Assembly (NCBI GenBank): GCA_964036155.1
Contig: OZ038422.1
Span: forward strand, 16,701,201 to 16,765,200
Source of the DNA: Diploscapter coronatus
Lineage: Eukaryota; Nematoda; Chromadorea; Rhabditida; Rhabditidae
Direction of reading: 5' to 3'
DNA: 64,000 nt
Part shown: positions 20,511 through 33,652 of the stretch, piece by piece
How positions within the stretch are numbered: the stretch's first letter is position 1
How the letters are laid out: each line of letters opens with the position of its first letter
The notes under the pieces: model-generated
Database searches by the model: none
Told to the model about the DNA's origin: nothing
Seen by the model: only the letters and a program-made list of their open reading frames with translations
Program-made: the position numbers and the translations under genes

Positions 20511-23289
20511 ATGGCTTTAGGTTTCACTGGCCACGTCCCCGGGCAGAAGTGGAAAGTCGGCAGCGACAAGCAGGAGCAACAGACGGTGAGCTCTCTTCTA
20601 AACGCATTTTTACTAATCGAATATTTTTAGGCTTATCAGAACGGATACCATCAAGCATCGGGTAGAGTTCTTTGCTAATAAAATAGCCCTTTGATGATGA
20701 ATAATTGAATGACTTTCCACTTCTATCATTTCTATGCAAAGTGCTGAAGATTCGAGATTACGAAAGTCGGTTAAAATCGCAGAGCCGTTTCCTAATTCAG
20801 AGCAGCTAGGCTCGCGGCAGCAAGTTCGCACGAATTGGAGCAACGAAACTACCGGTCAGACACAGGGCAGAGTGGCGACTGCATTTCCTCAATACATCAA
20901 TCAATTCGGACAGCACATCGATGTAAGTTATTCATTGCTGTGGAGGAGTTTGCAGACGATGCATATTTTCTCTCTACATGAAAAATATGTTTTGGGATTG
21001 ATAACTTATCTTTTTTGACTCTCAATTGAGTAACACGAATAATAACGATTTACTTACTTGGAACAGCATTTTTCTTTAGATAGAGAGCGCAAGTGGTTTT
21101 TCAAGTTTGATTTCAACGAGATTTGAGACTTGCAGGAATATTGCGGGACCCTTCAAACACGCTAATCAAAAAGAAATTACCATTTTGGGCCGAATTCGAG
21201 ACACTAATTAACTCGATAATTACACGTATAAATGTCTTGAATTTATATCAATGAAAGTGAACAAATATCGTGTTTACAGATGAGAAAATTGCGAAATAAC
21301 GCATGCAGCTTGTTAATTTTGATAATTCCTGGATAGAAAGAATGAAGTTCTGAGATCGCGTCCTATCATCGTAGGGACTTGACTTTTCAGCATATCCTCC
21401 TAATATCAATAGAAAAATACTGTGAAGTGTTAAAGCATATTACTTAACGGGATCGGATTTTCAAGATTTTGGTTGATCTTTAAACTCCAAAACAGGTGTT
21501 TTCGTTGATCTTCCGGGGTTGATCAGATAGGAACTTTTGTAGAGTTCGAAATTTCCTACAAAGCCCGTTTTAAAATCCAACCAAAATCTCAGATATTCTC
21601 AGGGACAGGGGTAAAAAATTCATTTACGCAAAAAACATATTTGTACATATTCAAATTTGAACACTTGCGCTCTCTATCTTTACAATTGATATTCATGAAA
21701 GAAAAAGAATCTAATGAAAGGCTCAATACTAATCAATTCCTCCACAGTTCACCACCTCTTCTCTCTATCCCTCACATTGTCTCGTTTTCCACAGAACCTT
21801 GCCACAATCACGAACGGCACAAACCTCGCTGGACCCCTAAACAGCAATCCAGATTTGCAAATTGGGTTGCAAAGAATTCAGCAAGGATTCGAGCAGATTC
21901 AGAGAGCCCTCTCACAAATTTCCACCGACGATCAGAATCCCACGCGAACTGCTGCAGGACAAGCGCAAATGGCTGCAGGTAGTAACTCTTTTGCGAAGAC
22001 CAGAAATGACATTAGTTTTATTCAAAAACCATGAGAAAATATTGAAAACGAAGACGACGTTGAAATATGTTCTTTCCGCTCATAATGTTTTGAAGAATAT
22101 TGTTGTGTTCTTACGAAGCCATTTCAGGAGCACCGTTAAATATGCGAACTCCCGATGGGTCGAATTATTCAGTCACTTATGGCTATAATTCACAAGGAAT
22201 GCCTGTTCGTATCATTGAGAACCCCAACAACAGAGGAGTGACTTCCTACAATGATACTGTACGTTTATGAAGTTGAAAACCTTGACGATGAATTATATTT
22301 CTGCAGGTTTATACCCAAAATCAAACAAGACATCAAGAACGGGATAGGCAAAATCGACCTGAAACGCAGGCAACTCAACAGCCGAGTTCGAAGCAAAGGA
22401 GCAGGAGTATGCCTAGAAGTGAGCAACTTATTGGTCTATCGCGAAGAGATTGATCTTCACGAAGATCAGCTTATAAACTCCCATAAATGATCTTCTTCCT
22501 CAGATATATGACCATGATCATTGTGTTTTAGAAATTGAAAACAACCCCTTCGCTGGCATAGAGCCAGGATGGTGGAGCAAAGGAGAAGTGCTCAGAAATA
22601 AGGTACATTTAGAAATTATCGGACATGCCACTTTGGCCATTTCCTAACAATTGAGATTTGATCTTCTGGACCCAAATAACTTTGCAAATAGCGACCGAAA
22701 TAGTCCTGAAAACTACAAATTCTCAAAGTGGCATACTTTGTAGATCAAATGCAATGATTCACTCGGTTATTGATTAGGAAAGACGTGAGTTGGCCGAAAA
22801 GGGTTATCCGATCGGGGGTCAAGGATTTGGAGCGCCTCCGAACGTACTCAACAATCCAAATGCTGACTGGTATGGGAATTCACAGCCCAAGACCCTGGAT
22901 GACGAAATTGTAAATCATTGATTCATCAAATTTGGTTGAAACAAGAATTTGTAGGTGAAGGATGATGAAGATATTGTTCCTTGTGCAGGATACAGTGGAC
23001 ATATTCAAGGTAAAAATTTCGAAATTGCCCTTTTCAGTTATGAATTAAATCTAGGCTACCGACAGCTCAGCGTAGGAAAGCCTTTTCATGAAGCTGCAGT
23101 CGAAGCGAAGAAAGAGTTCGTTGAGAAACGGATTGGAAGTCGGGGTAAGTTGTCGGGGAGTTGAACTTGATTTTCATTGCAAGATTTGATATTTCAGACA
23201 ATTTGAAAGAATCCACACCCAACTACACGAATGCGAATAATCCCCGGTACAAAGAAACGCTTGACCAGCCTGTTCCTTACAGATATTGA
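20511..23289 (+). CDS. CIMIP2/FAM166-like ciliary microtubule inner protein candidate
   Basis: Eleven exons: 20511-20585, 20631-20661, 20750-20922, 21795-21978, 22128-22258, 22307-22418, 22532-22602, 22778-22909, 22955-23009, 23055-23144, 23198-23289. They sum to 1146 nt, encoding 381 aa. Two copies of a GxTGhhPG-type motif stand out: GFTGHVPGQKWKVG at residues 4-17 and GYSGHIQG at 315-322, followed by a FHEAAVEAKKEFVEKR helix. This arrangement resembles the CIMIP2 (FAM166/UPF0605) domain of proteins that bind inside ciliary doublet microtubules. The middle is low-complexity, rich in Q, N, R and S. No signal peptide or membrane segment. An in-frame stop lies 6 nt before the ATG, which supports the start. 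Exon continuity is strong; the family assignment rests on the two motifs only. Confidence 0.72.
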
Positions 23290-23749
23290 GGCCTTCGTTT
23301 ATTGCATCTCTGATTTTTATTCATAGGACATTGTCTACTTTTTATTTTGTATTTTTTTTGTATCCGATTGGTAATTTTGAACGAACAGTTGCAACAACAA
23401 TTTTTTTTGCTGTATTTTTGTGCAATTAGTGACTTTTCTCTGATAAATAAATGCTTCTAATCGTGTATTTCCGTGCAAATATTTACGGATGTTTTCCTTC
23501 TTTTTCTGTGCCGTAAATTCTTCCACCGGTCAGTCCTCGCACTGCGTCATTCATTTCCCCTCTGCAGTGCTCAGTCACAAGCAGAAGGCAGCAGAGATAA
23601 AGAACACTCAGCCGATCGCCGACTGACCGATACAGAGGCAGAGGCAGAGGCAGAAACGGCAACAGAGATGAGTCATTTCTGCATGAGGACTCATCGAAGG
23701 TCTGCAGGACTTCTGAACCAGATTCCTCGTTCCGATTGAGCATTTTGCC
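23290..23749. other. 3' UTR and promoter-side spacer
   Basis: AATAAA-type signals near 23445 fit the 3' end of the CIMIP2-like gene. The following sequence is GC-richer and carries repeated GAGGCA units (23634-23655) just upstream of the TATA box at 23750. No coding evidence. Confidence 0.5.
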
Positions 23750-23757
23750 TATATAAA
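23750..23757 (+). promoter_or_regulatory. TATA box, probable promoter of the Lustrin/Kunitz gene
   Basis: TATATAAA in a GC-richer context. A pyrimidine-rich ~1.4 kb then leads to a clear 3' splice site (GTAATTTCAG at ~25206), 17 nt before the ATG at 25223. This suggests a non-coding first exon near 23780 and a long 5' UTR intron. Alternatively that splice site receives a spliced leader. Confidence 0.45.
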
Positions 23758-25222
23758 TGACGATGACGAGCCACTCAGGCTGAACTTTATATTAGTCATT
23801 TTCTTTCACGTTACGGAATTTTTACATATTGGTTAAAATGTCTTTTCTTGAAACTGTTTCATCTTCGCTATAAATTAAAAGTACAATCTGGGTTTCTAGA
23901 GCTTCATGATTTTCCTCTTCATTTTTTTCCATCGTTTCTTGTCTCGAGCTTGTATCCACTCATCGGCGTTCGCGTTCTTTTTTCATCTCCGCCTTTCATA
24001 TGGCTGATCATTTTGTTTTGGTGCTGCTCGATGCATCTATGCAGGGTGGTCTGCTGGTTTATCCCTTTCTACCTGCTGATGCTCCCCCTTCTGTATGCAA
24101 GAATAGACGAGCAGACGGGGGAGAATTGCTATTCGGACACTGCGCGAACTCTCCGATTTCAGTCGGTGTCGTTCAAATGAAAGGCCCGAGGAGGAAAAGG
24201 GGGAATTCAATCTTCTTTTGGCTCTTTCTCTGCTGGATGCTTACAAGAAGAAGAAGAAGAACACTGCTTCTAATTGATTGAATCGACTGCTTTTTATTTT
24301 CCTCTTCCTCCAGTCTAAATTTAGAATCAGACGAACACAACGATCACATTTTTCTTTTTTCTTTTCCATTTTCATTTATATTTGGTGAAGATCTTCCTTC
24401 TTCCTTTCTTTTAACGATTTTAGATCGGCACGTACGCATTTCTTAATTTGTTAACTCTTACTAGATTTGTGGAAACTTCTTCGATCTACTTGATACTGTA
24501 GATCAAGGAAACTTAATTGCCTTATTACTAGATTATCAAATCGTCAATCCATACAAAATAGTGTCAGAAAAAATCTCTCCTATTTCATTTTGCTCGTGAT
24601 ATTGATGGTCTGAGGTCTCCGAATAGCCGTTGGCCAAAGGTGAAGGGCGGAAGTCATAGGTTTTACTGGCAAATATTTGACCGAACCTCTCATAAATTGG
24701 CCCACCCATATGCTCTCTGAAGAGCTGAAACAAGCACGAGATTTTTTTGAGAAGAAGATGAATGAAAAGAGAGAAATCAAGAAGTGAAATGGTCAAAGGG
24801 AAAACAACGAAGAAAACGATACAGCCAGAGAGGCAGGGAGAGACAGAAATGACATGGAGGATTGTTGTTTGAAGAGGAAAGCAGTGCATTCTTCTTTCCT
24901 GAAGAACGAAACAGGGGTCATGCAAGAGAGAGAGACTGAGATAGGCAGAGAGAGAAGAGAGTCTGCCGGTGGCCGAGCAGCCATTCCGGATCCAGAAAAT
25001 ACAGACACAACATTGAAAACGGACTGAAATGGCCCCACCCTCCTTTTTCCTCTCTCCAGGCCCTGCCCTCACACGGTCCTTGTTTGACTCTTTGATTGCT
25101 GCTCTTTTTGAGTCCTCAACGCTTCCTTCTTCCTCTTTTTTCCTTCGCCCCTGATAAAAAATCGTGTATTTGATCATCGACTCGATTATCATCTCGTAAT
25201 TTCAGACAAAAAATACCAGCAG
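23758..25222 (+). other. probable 5' UTR exon and intron of the Lustrin/Kunitz gene
   Basis: Low-complexity, pyrimidine-rich stretches, then purine-rich ones. A 218-aa minus-strand frame (24536-25192), the longest in the window, lies here but shows no domain and strong compositional bias. I found no convincing coding exon on the plus strand. Confidence 0.4.
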
Positions 25223-28200
25223 ATGAAACGAGAGCCTTGGCTTATTGCACAAGTAAGTTGACCTTCATTCGTCATTGTTTAAATCTGAAAGAATATACGT
25301 GGCCAAGTGGTGCTCGGAAATCCACTTTTTCCTTATATTTTAACTGACCTTCATCCCGTTTCCTACAATTATAGACGGGTCATTGCTGTTCACTTTCGAT
25401 TTCTAAAAGTGTATCATTCAGGCAGACTTTGAAAATGAGTGCGAAGACCAGCTTTATTCTCATTGAAAATGACTCTTCTTGTTTCAGATATTAGCATGTT
25501 TGCTGGGCTCAGCTCGTTGTGCACTCGAATGCGATCCGACATCGAATACGAAAAAGCCCGATCCTTCGAATCCCGAATCTTATCTCTACTGTAATTTAGA
25601 AGGGTGAGTTCAGAAAATTTCGTATTTTGCTCTGATCGACATTCTCTCATTTAGGAAAATGTCACTATATTACTCAGTTTCCGAATGAAAATTTTCTGCG
25701 GTTACTTTGATAAATAGTATTCATGGAAAAATTGAATTGGACCAAAAAATTATAAAGAGTTCTTAAATAGTTTAGGAAACCTTAAAGATATGAAAACTAG
25801 ATTTAATTATTGAATAACGCATCATAATTCCCCCATTTCATCATCTTTCAGTACATTTTCGAAGCGAAAGTGCATAGCGGGTAAAATATTCAATGCGACG
25901 AGCGGCGACTGCGAATCCATCGGAGGACTGAACGATGCCCTGTCCATTCTGTCACAGCCATTCTATCAAGCACCAGGTATAATCTGAAACTTCATCATTT
26001 CACAGAAAACTTTCGTTTCAGATGATTTATGTGGTGCTGGAATTCCGCTGACGATTTTGTCCGCCCCAGTTGTCTGCAATCCTTCAATTTCCAGCTGTCC
26101 TGATGGTGAGATCGTTGTACACTTAACGATACATTTTTCTACAATTAAAAAAACTCTTTTTCAACGATAGTTTTTCACTCGCTATTATTATCAATAAACT
26201 TTTTCAGGCTATGTGTGTCGAATGTACGAACGAACCGGCACCTCGTACTGCTGTCAGAATTCGTCTCCAATCATCGACGAGAGGGAATATACCGAGTGTC
26301 CCGAGGGAGAAATCACTCTGATGGAGGAGATCTCGGATCGGCCTCGCTCCTGTGTGATGAGTCAGAAGGGTTCTTGCCCGACTGGATTCGAATGCACTTT
26401 ACTTGGGGGAACTACAACAAGGTTTCTTCACCAATTCTCTTCATAGAAACTTGGTTTTCATTTTTCTTTTAGATGCTGTGGAAAAAGTTTCGGCTGCCCC
26501 TATAATTCAGCGGCTCTCCTTCATCCAGCCTCAGAGAGCTTCGTCGAATGCTCTCCTTCTGCACCAAAACCTTGCCAGACTGGATTTTCATGCGTTAGAA
26601 GCAACACTTTGTCTAGACACATTTGCTGCTCGGCTACGGAAGAAAATCCTACCAAGAAACGTAAGTTTTCTTTTTTTCATTTGACATTTCTCCTAAATTT
26701 TCCCTATTTATCCCTGGCTAATGTTTTGTCGATGTTCATCATTCCTTTGTTGTTTATCCCATTCCCCGATTACAGATACCTGTCCGAATGGCGAACCTCC
26801 TCTGTCGTCCCCTTCAGAATGTTCCTCAACAAACTCGGAGTCTTGTCCTCCCGGCTACGTCTGTCGCAATTCGAGATGCTGCTCTTCTGCAGGTTGCCTT
26901 TGCTTACCGACTTTTGTCTGATTACTCAACTAACCTTTAAAATAAGTTGTCTTACATTTTCGACAGCGCGAAACTGATCTTCGTTGAAAAAAATCGACAC
27001 CCTATCGATGATTTTAGTGTATGTATAACGAACGAATAAAGATCAGCCTGTTGTGGACTATAAATATTTCGTGCCTATTCACTAATGAATTCATTTTAGG
27101 CTTATGCCCAGCAGGAAATCCATTGGGAGGAGGTACAATGGCTTGTAGCGCGAAGAATCCCTGCGCAAGCGGCTATGAATGCGTCACGACTGGGGGATTG
27201 CAATACTGCTGTCCGAATAGGGAATTCGTATGCAATCAATCGAAACACGCTGGAACGTCCTGTGCGTCTCCTCAAATTTCCGTCACTCGATATTATTTCG
27301 ACAAGATGACTGGCAGCTGCAAACCTTTCCAATTCAGGTAATATTTTGATATTCCTTAATTAAAAATAGGAAACTATTCAAAGTTCACCTTTGGTCACTC
27401 AAAATACGTATTAGTGTTTTCCTTTTAAATTTGAATTTAATGTTTCAGCCAGTGTGGTGGAAACTCGAACAATTTCGGGAGTCTGGAAGAGTGCGAAGGT
27501 TTCTGTGTGGATACTCAATGCGAGACTGGACAGGTTAGTGATTCATACGACTTTCTCCTATTTTATGACTTTTCTAGGCCTATCGAGTCGGCGCAATCAA
27601 TGCAGCCTGTTCGATTTCAGCTCCAAATACCTGCCCGAGAGACTATTCCTGCTCGCAGCCACTCTTCGGACAGAACAACATCTGCTGTCCTTCACAGGGT
27701 TTTCTTTTTTCCATTTTCTCAGGAATTACGTTCTTTTCAGAGCTGATCTGTAGTGAAATGGTTTCTGCCGGAACTCCCTGCTTTGGAAAATCCACCACTG
27801 TTCAACGATTTTATTATAATGCTGTAGCCAAGTATCAACGTTCCTCTTTTTCTCTGGATTTTTTATCAACATTCTAGGAAATGTCAACCATTCCAATATT
27901 ACGGTTGCAACGGAAATTCGAATAATTTCGACACAATAGATGACTGCAAAAATACCTGCCAGAATCTAGAAACTGATAAAGGTAAGAAATTAACCCAGAA
28001 TGAAAAGAACGCATTTGCATTTTCTTTTCCAGTTTGTGATGGTGCGGCTCCTTTGATGGACCCGAATCAACTTCCTCAACGATGCTCAGAAGAAGTTCCC
28101 TGTCCTGCTGGGTACAGTTGCAATTCTGCCAATTATTGCTGTCCTTTTGCAGGTATTTTAAGCCAATTTTGCATTTTATATCCTGAAATTTTATAGAAAT

Positions 28201-31200
28201 CGCCTGTTCTGCCTCCCTTTCTCGAGGTAACAAATGCAGTGGGGTGCCTCCGAAAACTATGTGGTTCTACGATCCAGGACAGAAGAAGTGCGAGCCGTTC
28301 ACTTACAATGGTATGGCTAAATTTGAATAAAAATCCCCTTTTACTTCTAACGGGAGAACAAAAAACGAAATTATTGTTCCAAGACTTTTTAAAGCGATAG
28401 AACCGGTTCCTCTTTTTCCTAAATTTCGACTCTATTTTTATCACGCTTCTCGTTCTGTTCCAATTAAAGCTGACCTTCATTCGATTTTTTCTTCAGGTTG
28501 CGCTGGAACAGCAAATCGGTTCATATCTCAAACGGCTTGCATGAAGATGTGCAGCGAAACAAATAAACTCGGCAATTGCCCGAAAGGAATGAGTGCCTAT
28601 ATGGAAGATGGAGAAACCAGTCCGAAGGTAATACTATATTGATTATAATCGTGATCTCACTTCCATACAAGCCAAAGTTCGATTTTTATCCAACAGCTGA
28701 GCGAAATGATGATATTGAAAGTTATTTTTCTTCAAATTTAGAATAATTCTTTCATTTTGCAGACTTGCACATTGAACGTTATTGGCACCTGTCCTCAGCC
28801 CTCATCCTGTGTTCGCTCAACTACTAATCAGGCAATTTGTTGCGAGACAACCGTGGCCTGTCCAGACGGCAGAAGACCCTATTACATCCCTGGCTCGAGT
28901 TCAGTCGTGGCCTGCAATCCTGATGGAGATAACTGTCCCGGAAACAATGTCTGTGTCGAATCGAGGTATGTACGAAAAGCGATCTTCATTAAAATCAGCC
29001 TATCTATCTTTTCAGCACTGTACAAGGATTCCACATGTGCTGTTCAGAGACTCAATCAGTCTCTTCTCGACCACAGGTACAATCTTTTCCTTCATATTCA
29101 AAGAGAAATGAATGGAATGCGCACATATGCTAAATTTCGCTTTCTTCTGTCAAAAACAAGGAAAACAAACAGTCAAGTGTGAATGGGAAAATTGAGATGT
29201 TTGAAGAGAAAGGAAGAAATAAAATCGATATTGTGCAAGCTGAATATTAAAATATACATATATATAAATTAACATTTTAGAAAAATCGTAAATCTCGCCC
29301 AGATACATTGGCAGAGTTGATTGACACGATCTCCCCCTGTCCTCCAAGACTCACTACAAATGGACAGACTTGCCATGAAAATGTTGCTGGTAAATGCCAC
29401 TTCTTTTCGACATTGTTTCATTGTTGGACATTTTAGATGAATGTCCATCGAATTACATTTGTTACAAAGAACAAGGCTATGAAAAGGGCAGATGCTGCAA
29501 GACTAAGGAGATTCCAAAATGCACACAGTATGGATACTTGCCTGTTTTCCTCGAAGACACTCAGCAGGTTAGAGCATTTTGTTATTACAACTTCTTACTT
29601 TATTTTCAATAATCATTTTTTTCTTATTTTTCAGGTCCAAACCTGCAGCGTTTTGACAGATGATTGTCCCAAGAATTCTCTCTGCATGACCTCTTCACTA
29701 GCGAAAGTGGCCATTTGCTGCCAGGAATACAAATCGACTGTGGCCAAAAATCGCAAGAACGAGTGGGAAGTCGTTGGATCTGATGAAGTAAGGAGATTTT
29801 TGAAATTTAGGATGACTGATTCACTTTCAGGACGAAGAACAACCACCTCAATCAGCCCGTCCTCGAACATTCGGTTCTCATGTAAAACAGCAGCAGTGCA
29901 AAGGAGGAAATGCGCCTTACCACAAGCCGAATGGACAGATCCTCAAGTGCTCGTTCGATCTGGATAATTGTCCGAAGGGATTCAAGTAGGTCATTTTTCA
30001 TGTGGAATGATGAAGATTGCCGAAAGGTTGATCATTTTTAGCGAGGCATAAGCGTTGAAATTATGCGATTTTTACTTTTTCCAAATCATTTTTACTGTTC
30101 GGATTAATACGAATTAATTTTCCAGATGTGAATTTTCATCAACTGGAGAGCCAGTTTGTTGTGGCGAAGAGAAGGTGACCTGCCCAGTCGGCACGATTGC
30201 ATTTGCATATGGAGAACGACCCCTCGCCTGTCCTGCTGGAAGCACCAAGTAGGAAACACTTGGTCATTCGAAATTCATTAGAGACGAATTCAGATGCCCG
30301 ATTGGCTTTGCTTGCCTACCTTCCTCGAATCCCAAACATCACTTGTGCTGCTCGACTTCACCCAAGGCCGCTAACGAACCGCAATGTTTGCGAGGAGTTG
30401 CCTATGTCAATCCAGGTATCATTTGTTCCAATGACTAAAATCGTTGTAGCAATCAGGAATGTACGGAATATTTCGTTCCAGACCATTTTTCGATGATTTT
30501 CCGTTTCGTTTCGCGTCCCGAAAATGTTGAACTAAAACTCCGTTTCCGCATTCCGTATTCCGAGAATCTCGAAAAATCATTCCGTACATCCCTGACAGCA
30601 GTATTCTTCGAAAATTACATTTAATTGGTAAAGCTATCATTTTTCTCCATGATAGAATTATTTCTCGTCAAACGGTATAAGAAAATGCTATTCTTTAGAA
30701 GTCATTGAAAATTAGAGTCAACTCAAGTATTTTTATTCAGCGACATCAGATCGCCAGTACTGCTCGCCTCAAAACGATGCTTGCCCGATCGGTCACAAAT
30801 GTTTCGAATCTACCGTCTCGACCAAATTTATTTGCTGTTCCATTTATGGCGAACTCAATATTCCTTTCTCTTCACTCAGCGTCAATAGCAATCTTATGAG
30901 CGGCAATTACAAAGGTATAATTTTTCGCCTTTGAAGATCTAAGCTGATCTTCATTCATTATTCAATTGGAAAAAAACTCCAGGATACTGTCCTCCTCGCC
31001 AAATGCCGTATGTCCACCCAGAAGGCTTCGTTTCGACCTGCCACATGCAACTCAACCCCTGTCCTGCCACGGCTCCTTATGTCTGCATCTATTCGCCTGA
31101 AAGATTGAATTCCTATTGCTGCGCTCCTATGGACTTCGCTACGAACTCTTGGCCCATGGATGGATTCGCAGCTTCACCAATGAGGAAATTAGGTATTTAA

Positions 31201-33652
31201 AAAAAAAAAAACTCTTTGAAGTTTGACTTATTTTCCTCTCTTCTAGAAATTTACTTTCCTACTTTCTCCTTCCAATATTTTGCGAGTATTATCGTATTTG
31301 CTCTAATAATAAAAGGGCATGCCCTTCTATTTTCCGAGATTCGATTTTCGAAAAATTTGATATTTTCAAATCACCATAAACTCCGTATCTAATGATCGTA
31401 TAATCGTTTCATCTCAAGATTAATGATTAAACGAAAGTCCGTTTCTGAATAAAACAACCTTAGGTACTCCTGATTCCGAAACTGGAATAAGCGGATCGGA
31501 AAAACCTCCTCTCGTTGGATCATCTGTAGTTGTTCCCGGAATCCCAGATCCAATTCCAGGAGTTCAAATTCAAAATGTATCAGTTTTATTTGACTTTGTA
31601 AATAATTACTTGCTCATTCAGATTCTTCCACCCAGTTTACTAGATAAAGTGATAAAGATGAATATTCCTCTACCTGGAGTGAATAATGCCAACAATAACA
31701 ACAACATGAATAATGCTAATCCAATGAATGTAAGCATTTTAAATTTAAATAAAATGAGAGTTTGCTTAAATTAGATGCCGAAGATTATGGCCTTGCCAAT
31801 GACATCAACAGCATCCGGCTGTCCGGCCGGTTCGCGACCACTCGTCCGACTCAATTCGGGCATCGCCGAATGCGCGGAACAGCCCTGTCCAGAGGGATTT
31901 TCCTGTGTTTTCACTGAAGTGGTTTGTCATTGTTGCTTTTTCACAAGTGAAGTTAAATTACACATGAAACTCGACGAGGAAAATCTATTTATTGTGATGA
32001 ATGATGAATGTTTCATAGTTTTTAGCCACACATCCTAATAATTTTCTATTACAAGTTACGAAGAATGTGTATCCATATTTTGTTTCGAATTAGAAAATTT
32101 AGACGGTATTATGATAATTTTGTGACTATCTCCTTGCGACGTTTTACCACTTTACACCATGAAAAGAAATGTAGAATAGCCTAGTGCTTGTATGCATATA
32201 GATTTTGAAATACTGGATGAAGATCAATTTTATTTCGACTGAATACTGAATTTCTACTTCAGGAACATCGATTCCAATGCTGCTCCAACACGTTCTCATT
32301 CAGTTCGATGAAAAAGACGACTGCAAAAGTGAGATTAATTTTCGTCGTAATTTTCTTTATGAATATTAATCCATATTTTCGCAATATCATATTCTTTAAC
32401 AACGGGAAACAGCGCCTTTAATCTGTGTATCTCTATCGTAGAGCACTAAAAACCCATCGAACATACCATCATCTCATATCCTGATGCTAATAGAGTTTAG
32501 AAGAAAAATCGAAGTGAAAATTGAAAAATCGATATTCAATTGATTACGACTATCAATTTTGTTCCTTTCCTCTCTACCATGTGTTCTGATTTTAGTCTGC
32601 CATTTGTTAAAAACATAAGACAGTGATTTTAGCCAGATGACGTGGATGAGGCCCCAGTGGCAAGCAAAGCCAAACTCGAGTGTCCACCTGATTTCTTCTT
32701 GCTCGATGGAAAATGCCTCAAAAGTAAGGGCTATAAACCCTTTCTGATATCAGTTCGAATTTTAGTCCTATTCGCCGGTCAGAAAGGCTGCATAGATGAC
32801 GAGCAGTGCAGAGTGAAGGAGAAGAATTCGACCTGTGACAAGGGCTACTGCATCTGTCCGATCGATAAGCCACTCGTGCATGGAGGCAAGTGCACATCTG
32901 ACTGCCCTGAGGGATTCGCCAACATCGCTGGAAGGCAGGAATTTATCAGACTTATTGTTGGATCACGAATAGTTGCAGATGTTATGATCCAACAACCGTT
33001 ATCTTCATGGACTCGGTTGATGAGCGAGCTAATGGTACAATTGGAGGATATTGTTTGGAAACTTTGATTGAAGAAGAGAGGTAAGCAAGTTTTCATTTGA
33101 TTGCTGAAAATATATAAGAATTATGAAATTTAGGAAAGCTTAATCATTTCACCTTTTGCTTGCTTTTCAATTTATTGAATTTTTAGATGCAACGTTGAAA
33201 ATAGTTACTGTAGTGAGAAAACAGTAACTTGTCAGTGTAAAGTCGGATATGATTTAAAGATGGATTTCGATAATAAAAATGATACGGTATGAAATTATTG
33301 ACTCATTTCGAAATCTATAGCATTGTTGTATTAGGGGTCTTGCATATTGAATTCACAATCGAAATATGCGGCTGCACAGAGCGAGCCATTCCATTCGCCT
33401 GCTATGGATGATGAACTGTATTTCATTGATGCAGGTTTGTTTTCTAAGCATTTCCACTTTATCGTGTTCGTTAACGAAGGGTGACAGAAACGCGACATGA
33501 TTTATTGCATAAATTGCTGAAGAATATTGAATAATTTAGCTGCAACACAAACAACTGAATCGTCGTCGAATAACTCGACAGAAATCGAGGAATCTTCGGG
33601 AGATGAATTGAAATATTTGCTGCAGACAGATGCACTTGCTCCTGAACAATAG
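25223..33652 (+). CDS. large secreted Lustrin(WR1)/Kunitz/EB-module protein
   Basis: Thirty-five exons (first 25223-25252, second 25488-25603, last 33540-33652) sum to 4428 nt, encoding 1475 aa. A signal peptide ([14 protein letters not shown]) is split by intron 1. In order: a peritrophin-like Cys block (25570-25930), Lustrin/WR1 repeats (CP-G-x-C...CC pattern), three Kunitz domains (exons 27100-27533, 27741-27981, 28197-28627), about nine more Lustrin repeats to 31190, an Asn/Pro-rich linker (31464-31729), another Lustrin repeat (31775-32328), EB-type Cys modules (32633-33310) and a Ser/Glu-rich tail. Exons were joined in constant phase. The intron 32935-32978 uses a GC donor (AAG|GCAGG). 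Such proteins belong to the nematode cuticle and extracellular matrix. Residues after the second Kunitz cysteine are Ala, Phe and Ser, so trypsin inhibition is unlikely. Confidence 0.92.
30451..30597. repeat. foldback element in an intron of the Lustrin/Kunitz gene
   Basis: Inverted ends TCAGGAATGTACGGAAT and ATTCCGTACATCCCTGA (one mismatch) bound ~147 bp rich in TTCCG/CGGAA units. It lies in the intron between exons 30294-30415 and 30741-30914. No coding capacity; a small MITE or palindromic repeat. Confidence 0.6.

Noticed and set aside
24536..25192. 218-aa minus-strand open frame, the longest in the window
   Set aside because: Composition mirrors pyrimidine/purine-biased DNA. No domain, signal or splice-consistent partners, and it lies in the probable 5' UTR intron of the plus-strand gene. 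A short stretch near its end looks protein-like, but not enough to call a gene.
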